Below are positions 10,921 to 22,171 of a DNA stretch of 64,000 bases, one piece after another. Source of the stretch: Strongylocentrotus droebachiensis (taxonomy: Eukaryota > Echinodermata > Echinoidea > Camarodonta > Strongylocentrotidae). The notes under the pieces are model-generated. The model was given only the letters and a program-made list of their open reading frames with translations, made no database searches and had not been told where the DNA came from. The stretch is taken from the NCBI GenBank assembly GCA_035222895.1, contig JAVYIG010000633.1, forward strand, positions 1 to 64,000, read 5' to 3'. The first letter of the stretch is position 1; each line of letters begins with the position of its first letter. The translations under genes and the position numbers were made by a program.

Positions 10921-11050
10921 CTGTCATTATCATTAAGATGTCTCTAACCACCCGTGCTATCTCCGGCTGGAGCATTGCAATGGTGTGCGAAAGCTTAGGG
11001 CTTTCTGATGAGATCCCTGAACTGCTGTGATTTGACCGACACTCACCACT

Positions 11051-11635
11051 CTAAACAGACATCTTCCATGCTTCGTACTCCCCAGATTTTTCGTCATTTT
11101 TTGACCAATGGTGGCACTCCTTGCACTTGATTGTCGTAACATTGTAGTCAACAATTTGTCCCGACTTGACTTCTATAGCAGACACTACACCAGACACTAA
11201 ACCATTCAATGAATTGTGTCCCAGCCGTTTCTGCCATGATCCGTCCACCAACACTACACAATTCTGCCATTCACGATTTCTTTACTTTGGCTTCTTTTCT
11301 TATCTGTTGACTAGCACTAGTCATGCTATCCTTTGCAACAGCTTCATACGATGTCCTCAGTGCCTTTTCATGTCCTCTATATGCACTAATTATCAATGGA
11401 CCAGGCATGTTCATTACCATGGACAATTTCTCCATGTCAGTTACTGTAGTCCCGGTCCCATTCCACGAAACGCCATGACAGCCCTTCTGTTTACTTCATA
11501 CGCGTGGCGCCCAGCTTTATTTGTATTTATAGGTAAGGATGTGTGACATGCCCTCAGAACTCCACACACAATGCATACAAGACTAAGGGTTACAGTAAGG
11601 GTTAAAAGAAAATGCATGAATATTATTGGTAACAA
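11051..11635 (-). pseudogene. Mutator-like transposase relic
   Basis: Reading leftward: GRHAYEVNRRAVMAFRGMG at about 11530-11450, then NMPGPLIISAYRGHEKALRT and YEAVAKDSMTSASQQI at about 11410-11300, then VDGSWQKRLGHNSLNGLVSG with DYNVTTIKCKECHHW at about 11254-11090. The sequence pattern EVNRRAV-RG-G, then DGSWQKRGH-SLNG, then DY-V--K-C--C matches the Mutator-like transposase domain common in invertebrates. The three blocks sit in different frames, so it is broken. Confidence 0.65.
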
Positions 11636-11880
11636 CGGTCAACTGTGTCAATTTTTTTTACATCGTATAGTCTTATGATGAAAAAAATATATTGAAATAC
11701 ATATTCTAATTTTTTTACAGACTGGAAATTTAAAACTCAAATAGAATCACGAAAAATTGAAAAGAATAAAATAATGTTAGCTCAAATTTCGTTATTCTGG
11801 ATAAAGTTCCTTTTCATTTGCGATTATGGCTACCTTGCCATTCTGCCGTTATTAACTACGATACACAGATCCTTTCGTTT

Positions 11881-12085
11881 GTTATGTGGCCATGACCATT
11901 CTAATAGTTTGTAGTTCAGTGGCAATTGTTTTATTGGTTTTCACCAATTGCTTCACTGCATCCAGCATCTCGTCCTCTCTAGATTGTTGAGTGCGTCTCT
12001 TCTTGGGGCTAGGTTGTGATGTACTTGGGGTTGGTGCGGACGCACTGCTAATGCCTTCTGTGATAACTGCATGCGGCTTAACCTT
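11881..12085 (-). pseudogene. Exon-like segment: coiled-coil tail of a Myb/SANT-like adaptor?
   Basis: On the - strand this region encodes a Ser/Pro/Thr linker with SQPSPKKRRTQQSREDEMLD, followed by a helical stretch AVKQLVKTNKTIATELQTIR and a stop. This layout resembles the C-terminus of Myb/SANT-like DNA-binding partners of transposases. Family assignment is uncertain. Confidence 0.35.
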
Positions 12086-12409
12086 AAACAGGTTGGAATG
12101 ATAAATATTAAAACTTCTGATAAATTTATAGTCGGTGTGATGTTGATAAAATTAAAGTTTTTGAATTAGATTTTAAAGATAAATTAGCACAATAACAGCA
12201 GACTGTTACATGTAACATTATTTATCTTTATAGCACTACAATGTATGTACATGTGTATGTAATATTGTACTCTACATTTTCCCCTTTATCTTGTCTCCCG
12301 GCTGTCCCTTTTGCCCTCCTTGCCAGAAGTGGTAACACAAAATCTAAGACTTTGCCATAAATGTCCAGACCCTCAACTTTAAATGTTCTAAGGGGATCAA
12401 TCTGACATT

Positions 12410-13056
12410 TCAGGCCTTTGATATCTTCTTCTCTGAGGGATGGCAGAGTGAGACACCGAAACCTACAATGTCGCTAGAATGAGTTTCTGCTAAATCGATA
12501 TCAAATCTGTTCTTTATGCCAACTGCAAAATTATCTAAATTGAAATTCTCTAAATTTTCTACTGCAACTGATGGCCGAGGACCTACCGGAGTGCACATCG
12601 TTGTTTGATGATATTTGTAACCTCTGCGTTCTGATGCCATGGTTATTATGTGCATTTGCCCAGTTTGTAAGAGCATTCTGAAGTAGAGGAAGATATGTGA
12701 AGTGTAACACAAACGGGTGTATTGCATTATTAATATCAAGTGCTTATGAGTCTTCTAAATAATAAAATAGCTTATAAAACTTCTCCAAAACTTTGCTCCA
12801 GTGTCTACTGCAGAAAGGTCCCTCTTACCCGCTGCCTCTACACTACCAACTTCCTTGAGGCTGCAAGTGTTGCTCTCATCTCCTCGGCACCACTGTTTGG
12901 TTGTTCTTTGTAGATCTCTTCCACTGTTTTCTTGAGTCTATCATTCAAGATGTCACTGTATTGCTGTCTCGGAAGCTGAACTTGCTGCTTTCTACAATGA
13001 ATATAAATAGTGTTTCTACAAGTGGTTCCTAGAAAGCCACTCTTCGCTAAACCCAA
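12410..13056 (-). pseudogene. Uncharacterised transposon-associated exons
   Basis: Two - strand frames, 12838-13056 (LPRQQYSDILNDRLKKTVEE, basic-acidic helical) and 12410-12739 (VENLENFNLDNFAVGIKNRF), have coding-like composition but no family I recognise. They lie between the Mutator-like and OB-fold relics and could belong to either. Exon boundaries could not be fixed. Confidence 0.3.
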
Positions 13057-13389
13057 ACAAATATTAAAAAAAAAAATGATTAAAAACTACAAGAGCACAA
13101 TTGGAAAGACAACTACTCAATTACCATAAGCAGATACATTTATGTTACTTGGAGGAAGAATACAATAGTTGTCCAAGAAAAGCCACATTGTTTAAGCTAG
13201 GGGGCGTGATAGACCAAATTGGTGTAATTGTTCAAGCTCGGTGGGTGTGATGGACCCCATGGTTTAATTTTTTTTAACTTACCATGATACTTGTCAGTGA
13301 GTATGAATGGATAAGATCTCCTACCGGCAAATGGATGAGGTGGTCCATACATGTATGTAGTTTGATCTCGTTCTTAGTCAGATTTTCTT

Positions 13390-14012
13390 CACTCCATTTG
13401 CTGACTATCTTCCCATTGGTCAATACTCAGCCAAAGAAACTGTGGGGTCAACTCTATTGATCGCATCATCAGGAAAGGTCCATAGTTCCCACTGTAAGTA
13501 AAGAGTGTTAAAAAAATAACATAACTAAAAATACAAAAAGAAACAAAACATAACCTCGGTCTGCATCTTCCTCCGTTAGCTTCCTCAACGAAACACATTC
13601 CGTTACTGTTCCATCATGGGTGATAGCAATCCGTCCCATTACTGGTAGGTTACACATGTCAATGTCAACAATTGACGGTTCAGTAACCATCACTTCATAT
13701 TCCTGGTCTTGCGCAAGGAATACCACGTCATATGGCACTTCGAACTCATCACTTGATACCGCAATCACCTGCCCAACCATTTCTTTGTCTTCTGTAAGGC
13801 ACTCTACATGAAAAGATACACTTGAATCGAGTTGTTTCTTATTATTAAACTCAGAGATCACAACAACGCAGTTGGCTTGGATGCGATCATTCATGTTGAC
13901 ATCAACATCGCAATGCTTCTCCCACAAGGCAAGCTGCATTATGTCATCCCCCTCCATCAAGGTTAATGTCCGCAGTCTCTTGTCCCCATGCACGGTTCGA
14001 ATTGGACCAATC
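13390..14012 (-). CDS. OB-fold (RPA-like) single-strand DNA-binding protein fragment
   Basis: After an acceptor at ...TTTTTGTAG the exon reads IGPIRTVHGDKRLRTLTLME, then GDDIMQLALWEKHCDVDVN and DRIQANCVVVISEFNNKKQL: the strand-rich pattern of a replication-protein-A-type OB fold (L-D-----I-L-LW). A second block, YEVMVTEPSIVDIDMCNLPV and ITHDGTVTECVSLRKLTEED, looks like linker plus regulatory region. A likely continuation exon is at about 13415-13491 (WELWTFPDDAINRVDPTVSL). Such OB-fold proteins are often encoded by or near mobile elements in aquatic invertebrates; that link is inference. Confidence 0.45.
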
Positions 14013-14671
14013 TACAAAAACCAAAACATATCAACTGCATCAAATATTTATATCTGCTGTTGGTCAATGTTAAAGCTTGGAGGGCCTCTATTGCCTGAAG
14101 ATATCCGCTGGCAGTATCCTTGATGATTTCTCACAGGCTCACTGTAAAGAAAAAATATTAATACTTGTTTACTCTGGAAAATTACCATTGCAAAAGAAAT
14201 TACACATTCATTGCCGAGAATCCACATACATTGCCGACAATCCACATACATGTATTTGTGGTTTTGTCTCAGTGTGTGAATAACAAACAAACAAACATAC
14301 AAACGGTTGAAAGAAAATCATCAATAATTTTTGTTGCCTCAACTCTCTAGTCTGCTAATTTCCCTGCTCGGATAGCGTTTGCAAGGCATTTTACAGTGAC
14401 ACACGTTGTCCCTGTTGGTCCCTGTTGGTCCCCAAGTTTTGAAATGAGGAGTACATACATTTCCTCTATTTTCTTTGTCCCAATTGTGTCGAGGCTTGTT
14501 ACTAATCAAACTTTATAAAAAATGAAGAATTAGTTAATTCAAGCGGATACAGCTTGGTGGTTGACCATTCAGGTGATGCCAGTCGCTATTTTTTGGCCCC
14601 TGGTACTGTTGGTCCATTGAGGATGTAGATACATCCTTTTGAATGTGGCATTATAAGCCATGTTTTTCAAA

Positions 14672-14857
14672 TCAATACCTTTTGACTCTTAGACTTCCTT
14701 TCACCTTTGACGCAGGGCCGTGCAGCTTCTTAAGAGGAAATTTTACTTTAATATCTTTTATAACCTCGCCAGATTTAACAAGAATGGTTGTGGCCATTTT
14801 ATCGTAGATTGATAGCTCCTTTATCATCAATGGCATGTCTAAATCTGGGACCTGCAA
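14672..14857 (-). CDS. Upstream OB-fold exon fragment
   Basis: Encodes MIKELSIYDKMATTILVKSG and IKVKFPLKKLHGPASKVKGS. This resembles the start of an OB-fold module and is correctly ordered upstream of the 13.4-14.0 kb OB-fold exon on the - strand. It may be an exon of the same gene. Confidence 0.33.
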   Translation of the reverse strand: MQVPDLDMPLMIKELSIYDKMATTILVKSGEVIKDIKVKFPLKKLHGPASKVKGSLRVKRY

Positions 14858-14931
14858 TTTAAAACCAGCAAGAAAACATGGAGTTAGTTACCATAATGGA
14901 AGGGGTGTCTCTAAAAAAAAATCACCATAAG

Positions 14932-15915
14932 TTAATAGGTACAGTTTGGGGGTTGACCATTCAGGTGATGCCAGTCAGTTTCCAAACCTTTGCATGTTTT
15001 TTTCCGTTTGGTTGTCACCCTGGATCTCCTGATGCCAGATTTGCTTAGAGGTGCATCTTTCTTTTTCCTTTTGCGGATGGGCAGCTGTATTGTGTTAACC
15101 GTAGAGACGGATCTGTGCCGTTTCTTTGTCTGCCTTTGATCCACAATGAGGCCTCCTTCGGAGAACAAATTATCTCTGATGTAGTGGATAGTGGAATCAA
15201 GTTGTTGCTATAGCCAGCAGGAGTGGCTCACTGGTGCAGAGGTATAACAAATCTCTTAGTAGCATTAACTTCCATGTGCAAGAGACGGCTGCTCTTTTCA
15301 GAATGCTGCCCTTCTGGATACTGATGGCACATTCCTCAAGGCCATCTTCTAGGTCAGCGATCGCTTCCTGCTCTTCCACACGTCCTTGGTTGAACAGCTG
15401 TATTGTGTTAACCGTAGAGACGGATCTGTGCCGTTTCTTTGTCTGCCTTTGATCCACAATGAGGCCTCCTTCCGAGAACAGATTCTCTCTGATGTAGTGG
15501 ATGGTTGAATCAAGCTGTTGCTCCATAGTCAGCAGGAGTGGCTCACTGGTGCAGAGGTAGGTCATATCTCTAAGCAGCATTAGCTTCTCGCTGCAAGAGA
15601 ACGCTGTTCTTTTCAGAATGCTGCCGTTCCGGATACTGATGGCACATTCCGTAAGGCCATCTTCTAGGTCAGCGATCTCTTCCTGCTCTTCCACCGACAC
15701 GTCCTTGGTTGACTCTAGAAAGGATTCAACTTTGCTGTCCAGCGTATGGAATGGCAAACCAAGGTAGTTGGACGGGGAAAGACATCCCCTCTACATTGAG
15801 CATGATGGCAAACATACTGTATATGTTTGCAGTGTCTTCTTGATCTTGGCCAATTCATACATTCACAGCATAGCGAGTTATCTGTCAAAGTTACTGCATA
15901 CCTCTGACAGCCCAA
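14932..15915 (-). pseudogene. SWIM zinc-finger protein fragment with internal duplication
   Basis: At about 15905-15800 the - strand reads GCQRYAVTLTDNSLCCECMN and RRHCKH: a C-x-C...C-x-H SWIM zinc finger. After a frame change it continues LGLPFHTLDSKVESFLEST, as expected downstream of SWIM in a class of transposon proteins. The following helical region (VEEQEEIADLEDGLTECAIS) is present twice because of a 313-bp tandem duplication. The first DNA copy is interrupted by stops; the C-terminal tail is basic (RKRKKKDAPLSKSGIRRSR). Confidence 0.55.
15083..15714. repeat. ~313-bp tandem duplication within the SWIM-protein exon
   Basis: AGCTGTATTGTGTTAACCGT starts at 15083 and at 15396. The copies are co-linear to the ends, differing by scattered substitutions and a 6-bp CGACAC insertion near 15695. 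Both encode ENLFSEGGLIVDQRQTKKRH. 313 bp is not a multiple of three, so the duplication itself disrupts the frame. Confidence 0.88.
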
Positions 15916-16299
15916 TATAGCTTTAAACCTCCTACTCTACAGGACTTAATGATTGAACAACTGTTGAATCGGGTACACGATCAATATATATGAAGTCTTC
16001 AAGTTTCATCTTGGATACCTCGCCAGTCCTTCTATGGTTGAACAATGTAATCTGGGCTACACTGTAGAGTAGCCTCGGACAGGTTCAGCCATGCTTCTTA
16101 GATGTCATCCTCATTCAGGATTGAGACATTTTTTATTGCACATGTACATCCTTTATTAGCTTTACTAACTCTGGGAAGGGGATTTCTCCTACTTCTTCAT
16201 TTTATCCTTCTGTTCAGTGAACAAATGCACAAATCATTCCCTTTCTATCCAGAGTTCCCAAGATTGGAAAGTTGTTAGAATTAGGATATTCTATCCACT

Positions 16300-16875
16300 A
16301 ACTCTGCTAACTGTTCAATAGTGACGGTGTCGGTTAATGAAGTGAGAATAATCCTGACTTTATTTGGCAGACTTTTCAAAATACTATCTTCCAACTTTGA
16401 CTCTCCCAAAATACTGTCTTCCAACTTAGACTCTCCCAGAAATTGTTGCATGCGACAAAGAAGTTGAGCTTGCGATCGCCTAATTCTTCAGCGTTGAGGA
16501 GTTGGTGGATTCATTTCCCACAGAAACACTTGATCATTTGACGAGTTCTGTTTCAAGTTTGTCGTAACGATCTTTAGCTGGTGGGGCGATGATAAAATCC
16601 CCAACTTCCTGTGCTACATCATGTTGTAAACAGCTATTTGTGAGCAAACTTTGTCTTTTGTCTCGTAGTATTCTGTGCAAACCACAGTGCCGAGTCACCT
16701 GGCCAGTACGGCAGAAGCTTGACTCTAAACGCCATAACAGCTGGCCTGGTACTGCCCGGTACCCTAGCAGCGTAGTCGGAGTGATACGTCTCCGTTTTGA
16801 TTTCTCAGTCATTGTGTACCCCAAAGAGAAATCTGTCTTTCCTTCCCTGCTTCCCATAGTAAGGTGTACCACCAA
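16300..16875 (-). pseudogene. Gypsy-like gag relic, second copy
   Basis: The - strand frame 16534-16875 ends DFIIAPPAKDRYDKLETELV, the conserved mid-gag block of invertebrate Gypsy elements. Downstream, in shifted frames, come an ELGDRKL-like block and at about 16290-16380 LPNKVRIILTSLTDTVTIEQ. Together they cover most of a gag domain. AGACTCTCCCA repeats near 16400-16440 indicate a small internal duplication. No pol region is visible. Confidence 0.65.
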
Positions 16876-17079
16876 TTCCCATCTTGTCCAAATGATGTCT
16901 TTCGGCCTCTGTGTTCCACATGCACTCCTTATGTTTGATGCATGCAGGATGTTGAATTTGGCACCAACTGACTTGGGACATATTGTTGCTGATACCAGTC
17001 TACATCATCTTTGAATAATCCCAGGCTGTAATTAATTGAAGATCTTCAGCTTCAGTTAAATATTTTCACAATATTCGCA

Positions 17080-17698
17080 CAGGCACCCTACATGTATGTA
17101 TTTAGCTTGGGACTTGGGCTTGACAACCATTGGCCTGTGCGCAAAGAAGACACGAGATGATACTTTGTAGTCTCGGTGTTTCTTCTAATACTCTTGGTAC
17201 AGCTGGAAGATGTTGCATCTCTTTATGTGCCGTTGCTCCTGTGTTTTTTTACTCACCAGCTTCTTATCCGGAAGCGGGTTGGAGTTTTGCTCATAGAACC
17301 CTTGCATAAAAGCCTTGTATAATTACCTCGATGGTTTCCAGCATGACAGATTTCTGTTTGGCATATATGTAAGAAGTTCTAAACTTCTTTGCTGCCGATC
17401 TAATTGTCTTACTTTCTTTCAAGTTCTCCTGCAGAATACTTGCCAAGAGCTTCCATTTTGATTTTCCGGATACTGGCTCTGTCATGGCAGTGGTGGTCCC
17501 CTCTAACTTATCTTCATCACTCTCCTCTCCCGTACTTATGTTTGAGTCATAAATCTTAGGTATCCTAAGCCGACTCAGGCTATTTTGCAGCATCTCTGTG
17601 ATCTGCTCACAGGTTTCTGCAAGTGCAAGGGGAAACAAAGAGTTAGATGCAAATGTGGTTGTAGGGCAGTGAAGGGCAGTGTTAGTTTTAACAGTCAA
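17080..17698 (-). pseudogene. Transposase-like N-terminal region, uncharacterised family
   Basis: The frame 17291-17698 contains SAAKKFRTSYIYAKQKSVML. Immediately leftward, in other frames, are FYEQNSNPLPDKKLVSKKTQ, a Q-RHIKRCNIFQLYQEY block and YKVSSRVFFAHRPMVVKP. The order (FYE-D-S...PGKKD, QKR-L---L-LY-F, IS-S-F---RP) recurs in many invertebrate hypothetical proteins that I believe are transposon-derived. Frames are broken. Superfamily not identified. Confidence 0.42.
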
Positions 17699-17937
17699 CT
17701 CAACTGATCACATACAACTCAACTGATCACATACATGTACTAGATTGTCCCTCATTGTCTGTTAATCTTCACTGTTTACAAATTTGCAGTTTTCTTTGGG
17801 CCTGACATTTTGCCAAATTGCTAAATAAATTCAATCAAAATTCCCCATCGTTTTGCTTTGCAGACTTGATGTTTTCTTCTTCCCACTCCCATTCCTGAAA
17901 TTCATTTGTCACTGCTGCCCTCTTGCTCATGTACTTC

Positions 17938-18337
17938 CTAAACTGCGTTATAAATATGCGTCCTGTATTTCTTTCCATGCATGGAGTCTAGGACATTAAT
18001 TTGTCTCAGTTTGGTATCAACAGCAAGTAGAATCCAATGGCTGTCATTCACGTTGACAGGAAAGAACAACCATCTGCAGTTTGTCAGCTTCACCTTACGA
18101 CACAACCACTGCTCGTATCTACCAAGCTTCCACATGATGGCAGTGTATGAGAGGAATGCTTACACATGCAGTATGTCGGACAGGTTTTGCTTTCTGGAGA
18201 GGACCGATGATCCTGTCATTAATCCAAGATGGAAACTCTAAGGAATCAAAGTCTCTTTTCTCCAAAATCTCTCCACAAACATACAAGTGATCGGTGTCTC
18301 CTAAATTCACATCTTTATGCTGAACGACTTTGATCAT
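17938..18337 (-). pseudogene. Ulp1/SENP (C48) cysteine-protease fragment
   Basis: 18119-18337 encodes FDSLEFPSWINDRIIGPLQ, matching the W-L-N-D-x-x-I entry of Ulp1 proteases. After a frameshift near 18130-18160, 17938-18135 encodes WLFFPVNVNDSHWILLAVDT and INVLDSM, with the catalytic His (SHW) and Asp (LDS) of the C48 triad. The catalytic Cys segment is not seen. Ulp1 domains are common cargo of MULE- and KDZ-type transposons, so with the SWIM finger at 15.8 kb this may be one decayed element (inference). Confidence 0.6.
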
Positions 18338-18420
18338 GTTAAGGAATCTTTCCTTGTCATTTGGGGCTTTTTCTGCAGAATGCTTTTTTCATGATGAGAT
18401 GTACATACCTGTATGGTACT

Positions 18421-19770
18421 CGAGCATTTTATTAATCGGGCGCCGGGCGATTTTTACCCGACGGTCCCTGACTTTTGGTGCCCGGTGAGACGGGGGAAAA
18501 TGAGTACCGGGCGCCGGTCATTTTTTATTTTTGGCGCCCGGTCTGGGAGAATTAAAATTTCCTGTTTCAGAAACTTACACATGTCTAGCACTAAATGCTC
18601 ACCAATGTGACAAAAACTTACTTTATACGAGTTAAACGTGGACTGAATGAACCCTAACAAATCATTTTATGATGAGAGTCCTAATTGAAATCGCCCCGAA
18701 ATAATTGCAGCATGACTACGAGCGGCCGCTAACGTATATCTCCTACTCCTAGCGCCATGCACCGCTAGGGTTAGGGCGGCCGGCTAGCTAGCCATCGTGC
18801 AGAGCGGAGATCGAGAGTGGGCGAGCAACACTCTCACTCCGTCTAAAAGTTTGACTTCGTTGTGAAAATCTTACTTTGAAAAACGATTCTCAAAATTCAG
18901 GATACATGGCCTGAATAATCACGATCCAAACTTTGATTTCACAACTCTTTTCCTGGAACTATATAAAAATCGTGGCAATCATGATGGAAATAGATCACAA
19001 TTTCGGATTTCGCGCACGAAGTCCGATCTATGAAAATGATCAGAAAAAAATCGGTAGAAAACAAATATTTAAATATTTTTAAAAAATAAATATGCCGACA
19101 ATTTTTAAGTTTTCGGCTATCAAATACTTTAAAAAAAAATGCATAGCTGGGATTAGTTTGTCATGCAGAGTTTTGTAGACTGTGTTTGTAGATATTTAGT
19201 GTTTTTCATGACTTTGAATTTAATGACATATTAGTCTAAGAGAAGAGGTAAAAAATGCGAGCCGCCACTTTGGATTATAATGTAAGCACGCATTTTGCTT
19301 TGCTTTGGACCTTTTGCTTTCCATTGTCATTATAATCCAAGATGGCGGCTCGCGCATGTTTTGCCTCTTCTCTTGGACTAATATTATTAATTTCAAAGTC
19401 ATGAAAAGGCACTTCATATTAACAAACATTGTCTACAACAACTCCAAATGACAAAATAATCCCAGCTTTGCTTGTTTATTTAGTATTTGATAGCCTAAAA
19501 CTTGACAAATTTTGATCCCTTCCGATCCGATTAAAGCCCCAACTTACAGGGTTAATTTATAGTGTACTAATATAGACTAATGACAATGAATAATGAATAA
19601 GTAAAAGGTATCGGTTAACAAATGATTTAAAAGAATACATATTTTCATCAATTTTGGAAACGGCTCCTGGTCCTGGAAAACGGCTCCCGGTTCTCTAAAA
19701 AAATTAAGGACCGGGAGCCGCTTTTTCAGATATTTGGCTCCCGGTCTGCTTTGTCTTAATAAAAGGCTTG
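18421..19770. mobile_element. Non-autonomous hAT-type element, 1350 bp
   Basis: A perfect 8-bp duplication, ATGGTACT, flanks it at 18413-18420 and 19771-19778. The inverted ends CGAGCATTTTATTAA (18421) and TTAATAAAAGGCTTG (19756-19770) match at 13 of 15 positions. Subterminal G/C-rich repeats (GGGCGCCGGGC at left; ACCGGGAGCCG / GGCTCCCGGT at right) echo each other. The 8-bp duplication indicates hAT. No transposase frame is present; the interior contains foldback copy 2. Confidence 0.88.
19090..19552. mobile_element. Foldback element copy 2 (nested in the hAT element)
   Basis: Shows the same arms as at 1563-2680: GCATAGCTGGGATTAGTTTG on the left and CAAAATAATCCCAGCT on the right, with AATCCAAGATGGCGGCTCGC near the centre. 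It is not interrupted by the Harbinger MITE and ends CCCCAACTTACAGG. The left outer end is less clear. Confidence 0.75.
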
Positions 19771-20116
19771 ATGGTACTCTAATGTACTAAACACACACAT
19801 TTATCACATGATAAAAAAACTGCATCATTTGTCGGAGGTCTACCCTGATGAGATGGAATTATGCTAATGGGCTGGGCAGTAGTAGGACCATGGCTAATGC
19901 ACCTTAACACATGCATGACCTGTATGGCCCCAGTTTGAAAACACACAACAATCATCACATTAGAAAACCTGCATGTTGGCACTTTTGATGCACCATAATG
20001 CACACATGTATCGCATGTGTGTAGTACATGAAGTGAGGAAATCTCAAAGAACAAGTTACTTAGCATATCAGTACTGAAGACATTTGAATCGCCCCTGTGT
20101 AAGTGATGACAATCCT

Positions 20117-20907
20117 CTAAACTAGTGCCATCTTGGACATTTCTCCCTGTTGTCTTCTGTCAAATGCAATGGTAAGTGACAGCACCTCTTTCTTTCTGTC
20201 ATTATGTTTCTCCTCTCTGGCTTTGATTTTGTTATGAATACGCTCTTCCTGATCTTTTTTTAAGCCTTCTTTTTCACTTTGTGAGGCATTGTCAAGGGTT
20301 GTGCAGTTTGACATTCATCTTTTTTAGGCACATAAAAGGCTAAATTAAATTCACTGTTGAAAACATGTCTGTATGTGGTCAGAGATTCAGGATTTGGAAT
20401 TTCTTTTACATACATGTCATACATCTTTGTCACACTGAGATTGCCAGAGAGGTACTGACGTGATGTCGTACTCATACATTTGTGAGAGGGGACAACTTTG
20501 AGTATCTTGCTGTGGGCCCTGATACGATAAGTTCAGCCTTATTGGTTTTGTTATGTGGCTGATGATGCCCTCTCTCATCTTGTACAAAATTAGCCTTTTG
20601 GGCAAGGGTGTACCGAACTCTCTTCTGGGAGATAGCCAAAGTGTTAAGGAAATAGAACTGACACACTTCAATTCTCTGACCGTCTATAGGAAGAGAATAT
20701 ATTCTAGTGATGCGTGATGCATTATCCTTTGAACCACTTTTTCCCCCTTTTCTTTTCTGACCCACACTGGCGAATGAAATCTCTCTGTTGTTCATAAGAT
20801 CCTGTTGCCTGGTATTCTGTGAAGGTTTTTTCCCTCGCATTTTCAGTTATTCTCTTCGAGCATTTTAATCTACATGACTTTGGACAGCATGGACCAATCT
20901 TTCTCAC
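20117..20907 (-). pseudogene. Decayed transposase of a widespread invertebrate family (Sola-like?)
   Basis: Successive - strand frames give RLKCSKRITENAREKTFTEY and SYEQQRDFIRQC (20880-20770), VCQFYFLNTLAISQKRVRYT (20680-20610), VTKMYDMYV (20430-20400), YRHVFNSEFNLAFYVPKKDE (20370-20310) and a coiled, charged segment. This order (C-x-I--R---F--Y---S-E-Q--FI; VC--FFL-TL-I---RV; YR-IFN-EFNL-F--PK-D-C) is a recurrent transposase-like family. At least two frameshifts are present. The catalytic C-terminal half is absent. Confidence 0.5.
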
Positions 20908-21299
20908 CTCTCTTTGCTTCCCATCTCTTGACAGTATGCCTGGCCCAAGTTGCGTTTCTTCCTTTGGACGTTCTGTTGCCAGCTGTTGGGATCCGCTATG
21001 CGCTTCCTGGCTCTCTTATTTTGAACCTCAAAACATCAAATGGACGTACACAAATACGAAGGGCAACTGCTCGTTTAAACCTACTTACCGCAACTCGTCC
21101 GTGCCGATCTGTATGGGAGTGGGCGTTACCACTACTTAAATGTAATTCTGAACCTCTTAGCAATGTCCAGGATGGAAAAATATCTCCCAGTTTCTGAAAG
21201 ATGTATCCCATCCCAGTGTATAATTGTTTTCTTCCAGCACAGACATAAGTGTTGTACAAGTTTTTCACTATTTTCCAGTTCTCGGTTACACTTGAAGCA

Positions 21300-21823
21300 A
21301 TTCATTATCTAAGATTTATACAACCTGGACCTCAGTTCTCTCACGTGGGGTCTCTCTCTTGAGATGCCAACATCAATTCCATACACCCCTGTCTGTAGGA
21401 ATGTCCAATAGTTGTGCAGTGGCTAGCTGTACTCTAGCCCAAACACATAGTGTGACTTAAATAGCTGGTCAATAGCTTCCACACTACGTGCATTGCAGGG
21501 AAGGGCTCTGTGATCAACGATTATGTAATAGTTGGAAATGGAGTGAAATACCTGACTCAGAGGCTGTCGAGGTATTAAGACTATCCTTCCTCTGTATTGA
21601 GCGCTGAGATGGTCTTTAATTCCCTGAGGTGATAACAATCCCCAGGAAGCAGTTGCAGCCCCCTATTTCTACATGTATGTGTGGTAAAGTACAGTGTCAG
21701 TGGAACACCATCCAAATTGTACGTGTCGTTGAGATGGTGCAGGAACTCCTGCCTTTCCATGTTAAGGTTGAATGACTCCGCATGTAGGCCTTGAAAAATC
21801 AAGACAAAGAGATGACAAAACAA
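21300..21823 (-). pseudogene. Family F C-terminal domain, copy 1
   Basis: Encodes SNYYIIVDHRALPCNARSVE followed by AIDQLFKSHYVFGLEYS, and upstream ERQEFLHHLNDTYNLDG. The block (YF-I-D---LP----EAID-LFK-HYVF---Y) recurs at 41819-42010 in this window. A further WTFLQTGVYGIDVG-like stretch follows in another frame. The protein family is multicopy in aquatic animals, function unknown to me. Confidence 0.4.
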
Positions 21824-21922
21824 AATTAAAAAGGATTTATGTAAAATGTAAATTACATATTGAAAAAAAAGAAAAAAAGAGAAAAAAAAAGAGAGGCTTT
21901 TGTGATATTTTGCTTAATTCCC

Positions 21923-22171
21923 TTAAAAGCAGTTTACCCCAGGGTTGTTTTGCCCTTTAAACCTCTTTTCGATTAAATACCAAGTATTCAAACACATGAA
22001 ACGTTTTATTACTTTCAACTTCTCTTCCTCAATCTCCAGAAGCCTCTCTTCATATGAGCTAATGCCTGGCTTCTTGGTTTCCACAGTTTCATCCCCGCGA
22101 ACTGGCTGTAGGGCTATTGGTGGTCCACCGCTGACTGCACTGGTCTGTGGAAGCTGTTCCCGGGCCGGCAC
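21923..22171 (-). pseudogene. Charged helical exon, possible Myb/SANT-like adaptor tail
   Basis: Encodes PVRGDETVETKKPGISSYEE then RLLEIEEEKLKVIKR. An EERLLEIEEEKLKV-type heptad pattern at the end of a Pro/Gly linker is typical for Myb-like proteins of Harbinger transposons. It is short and not decisive. Confidence 0.3.
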
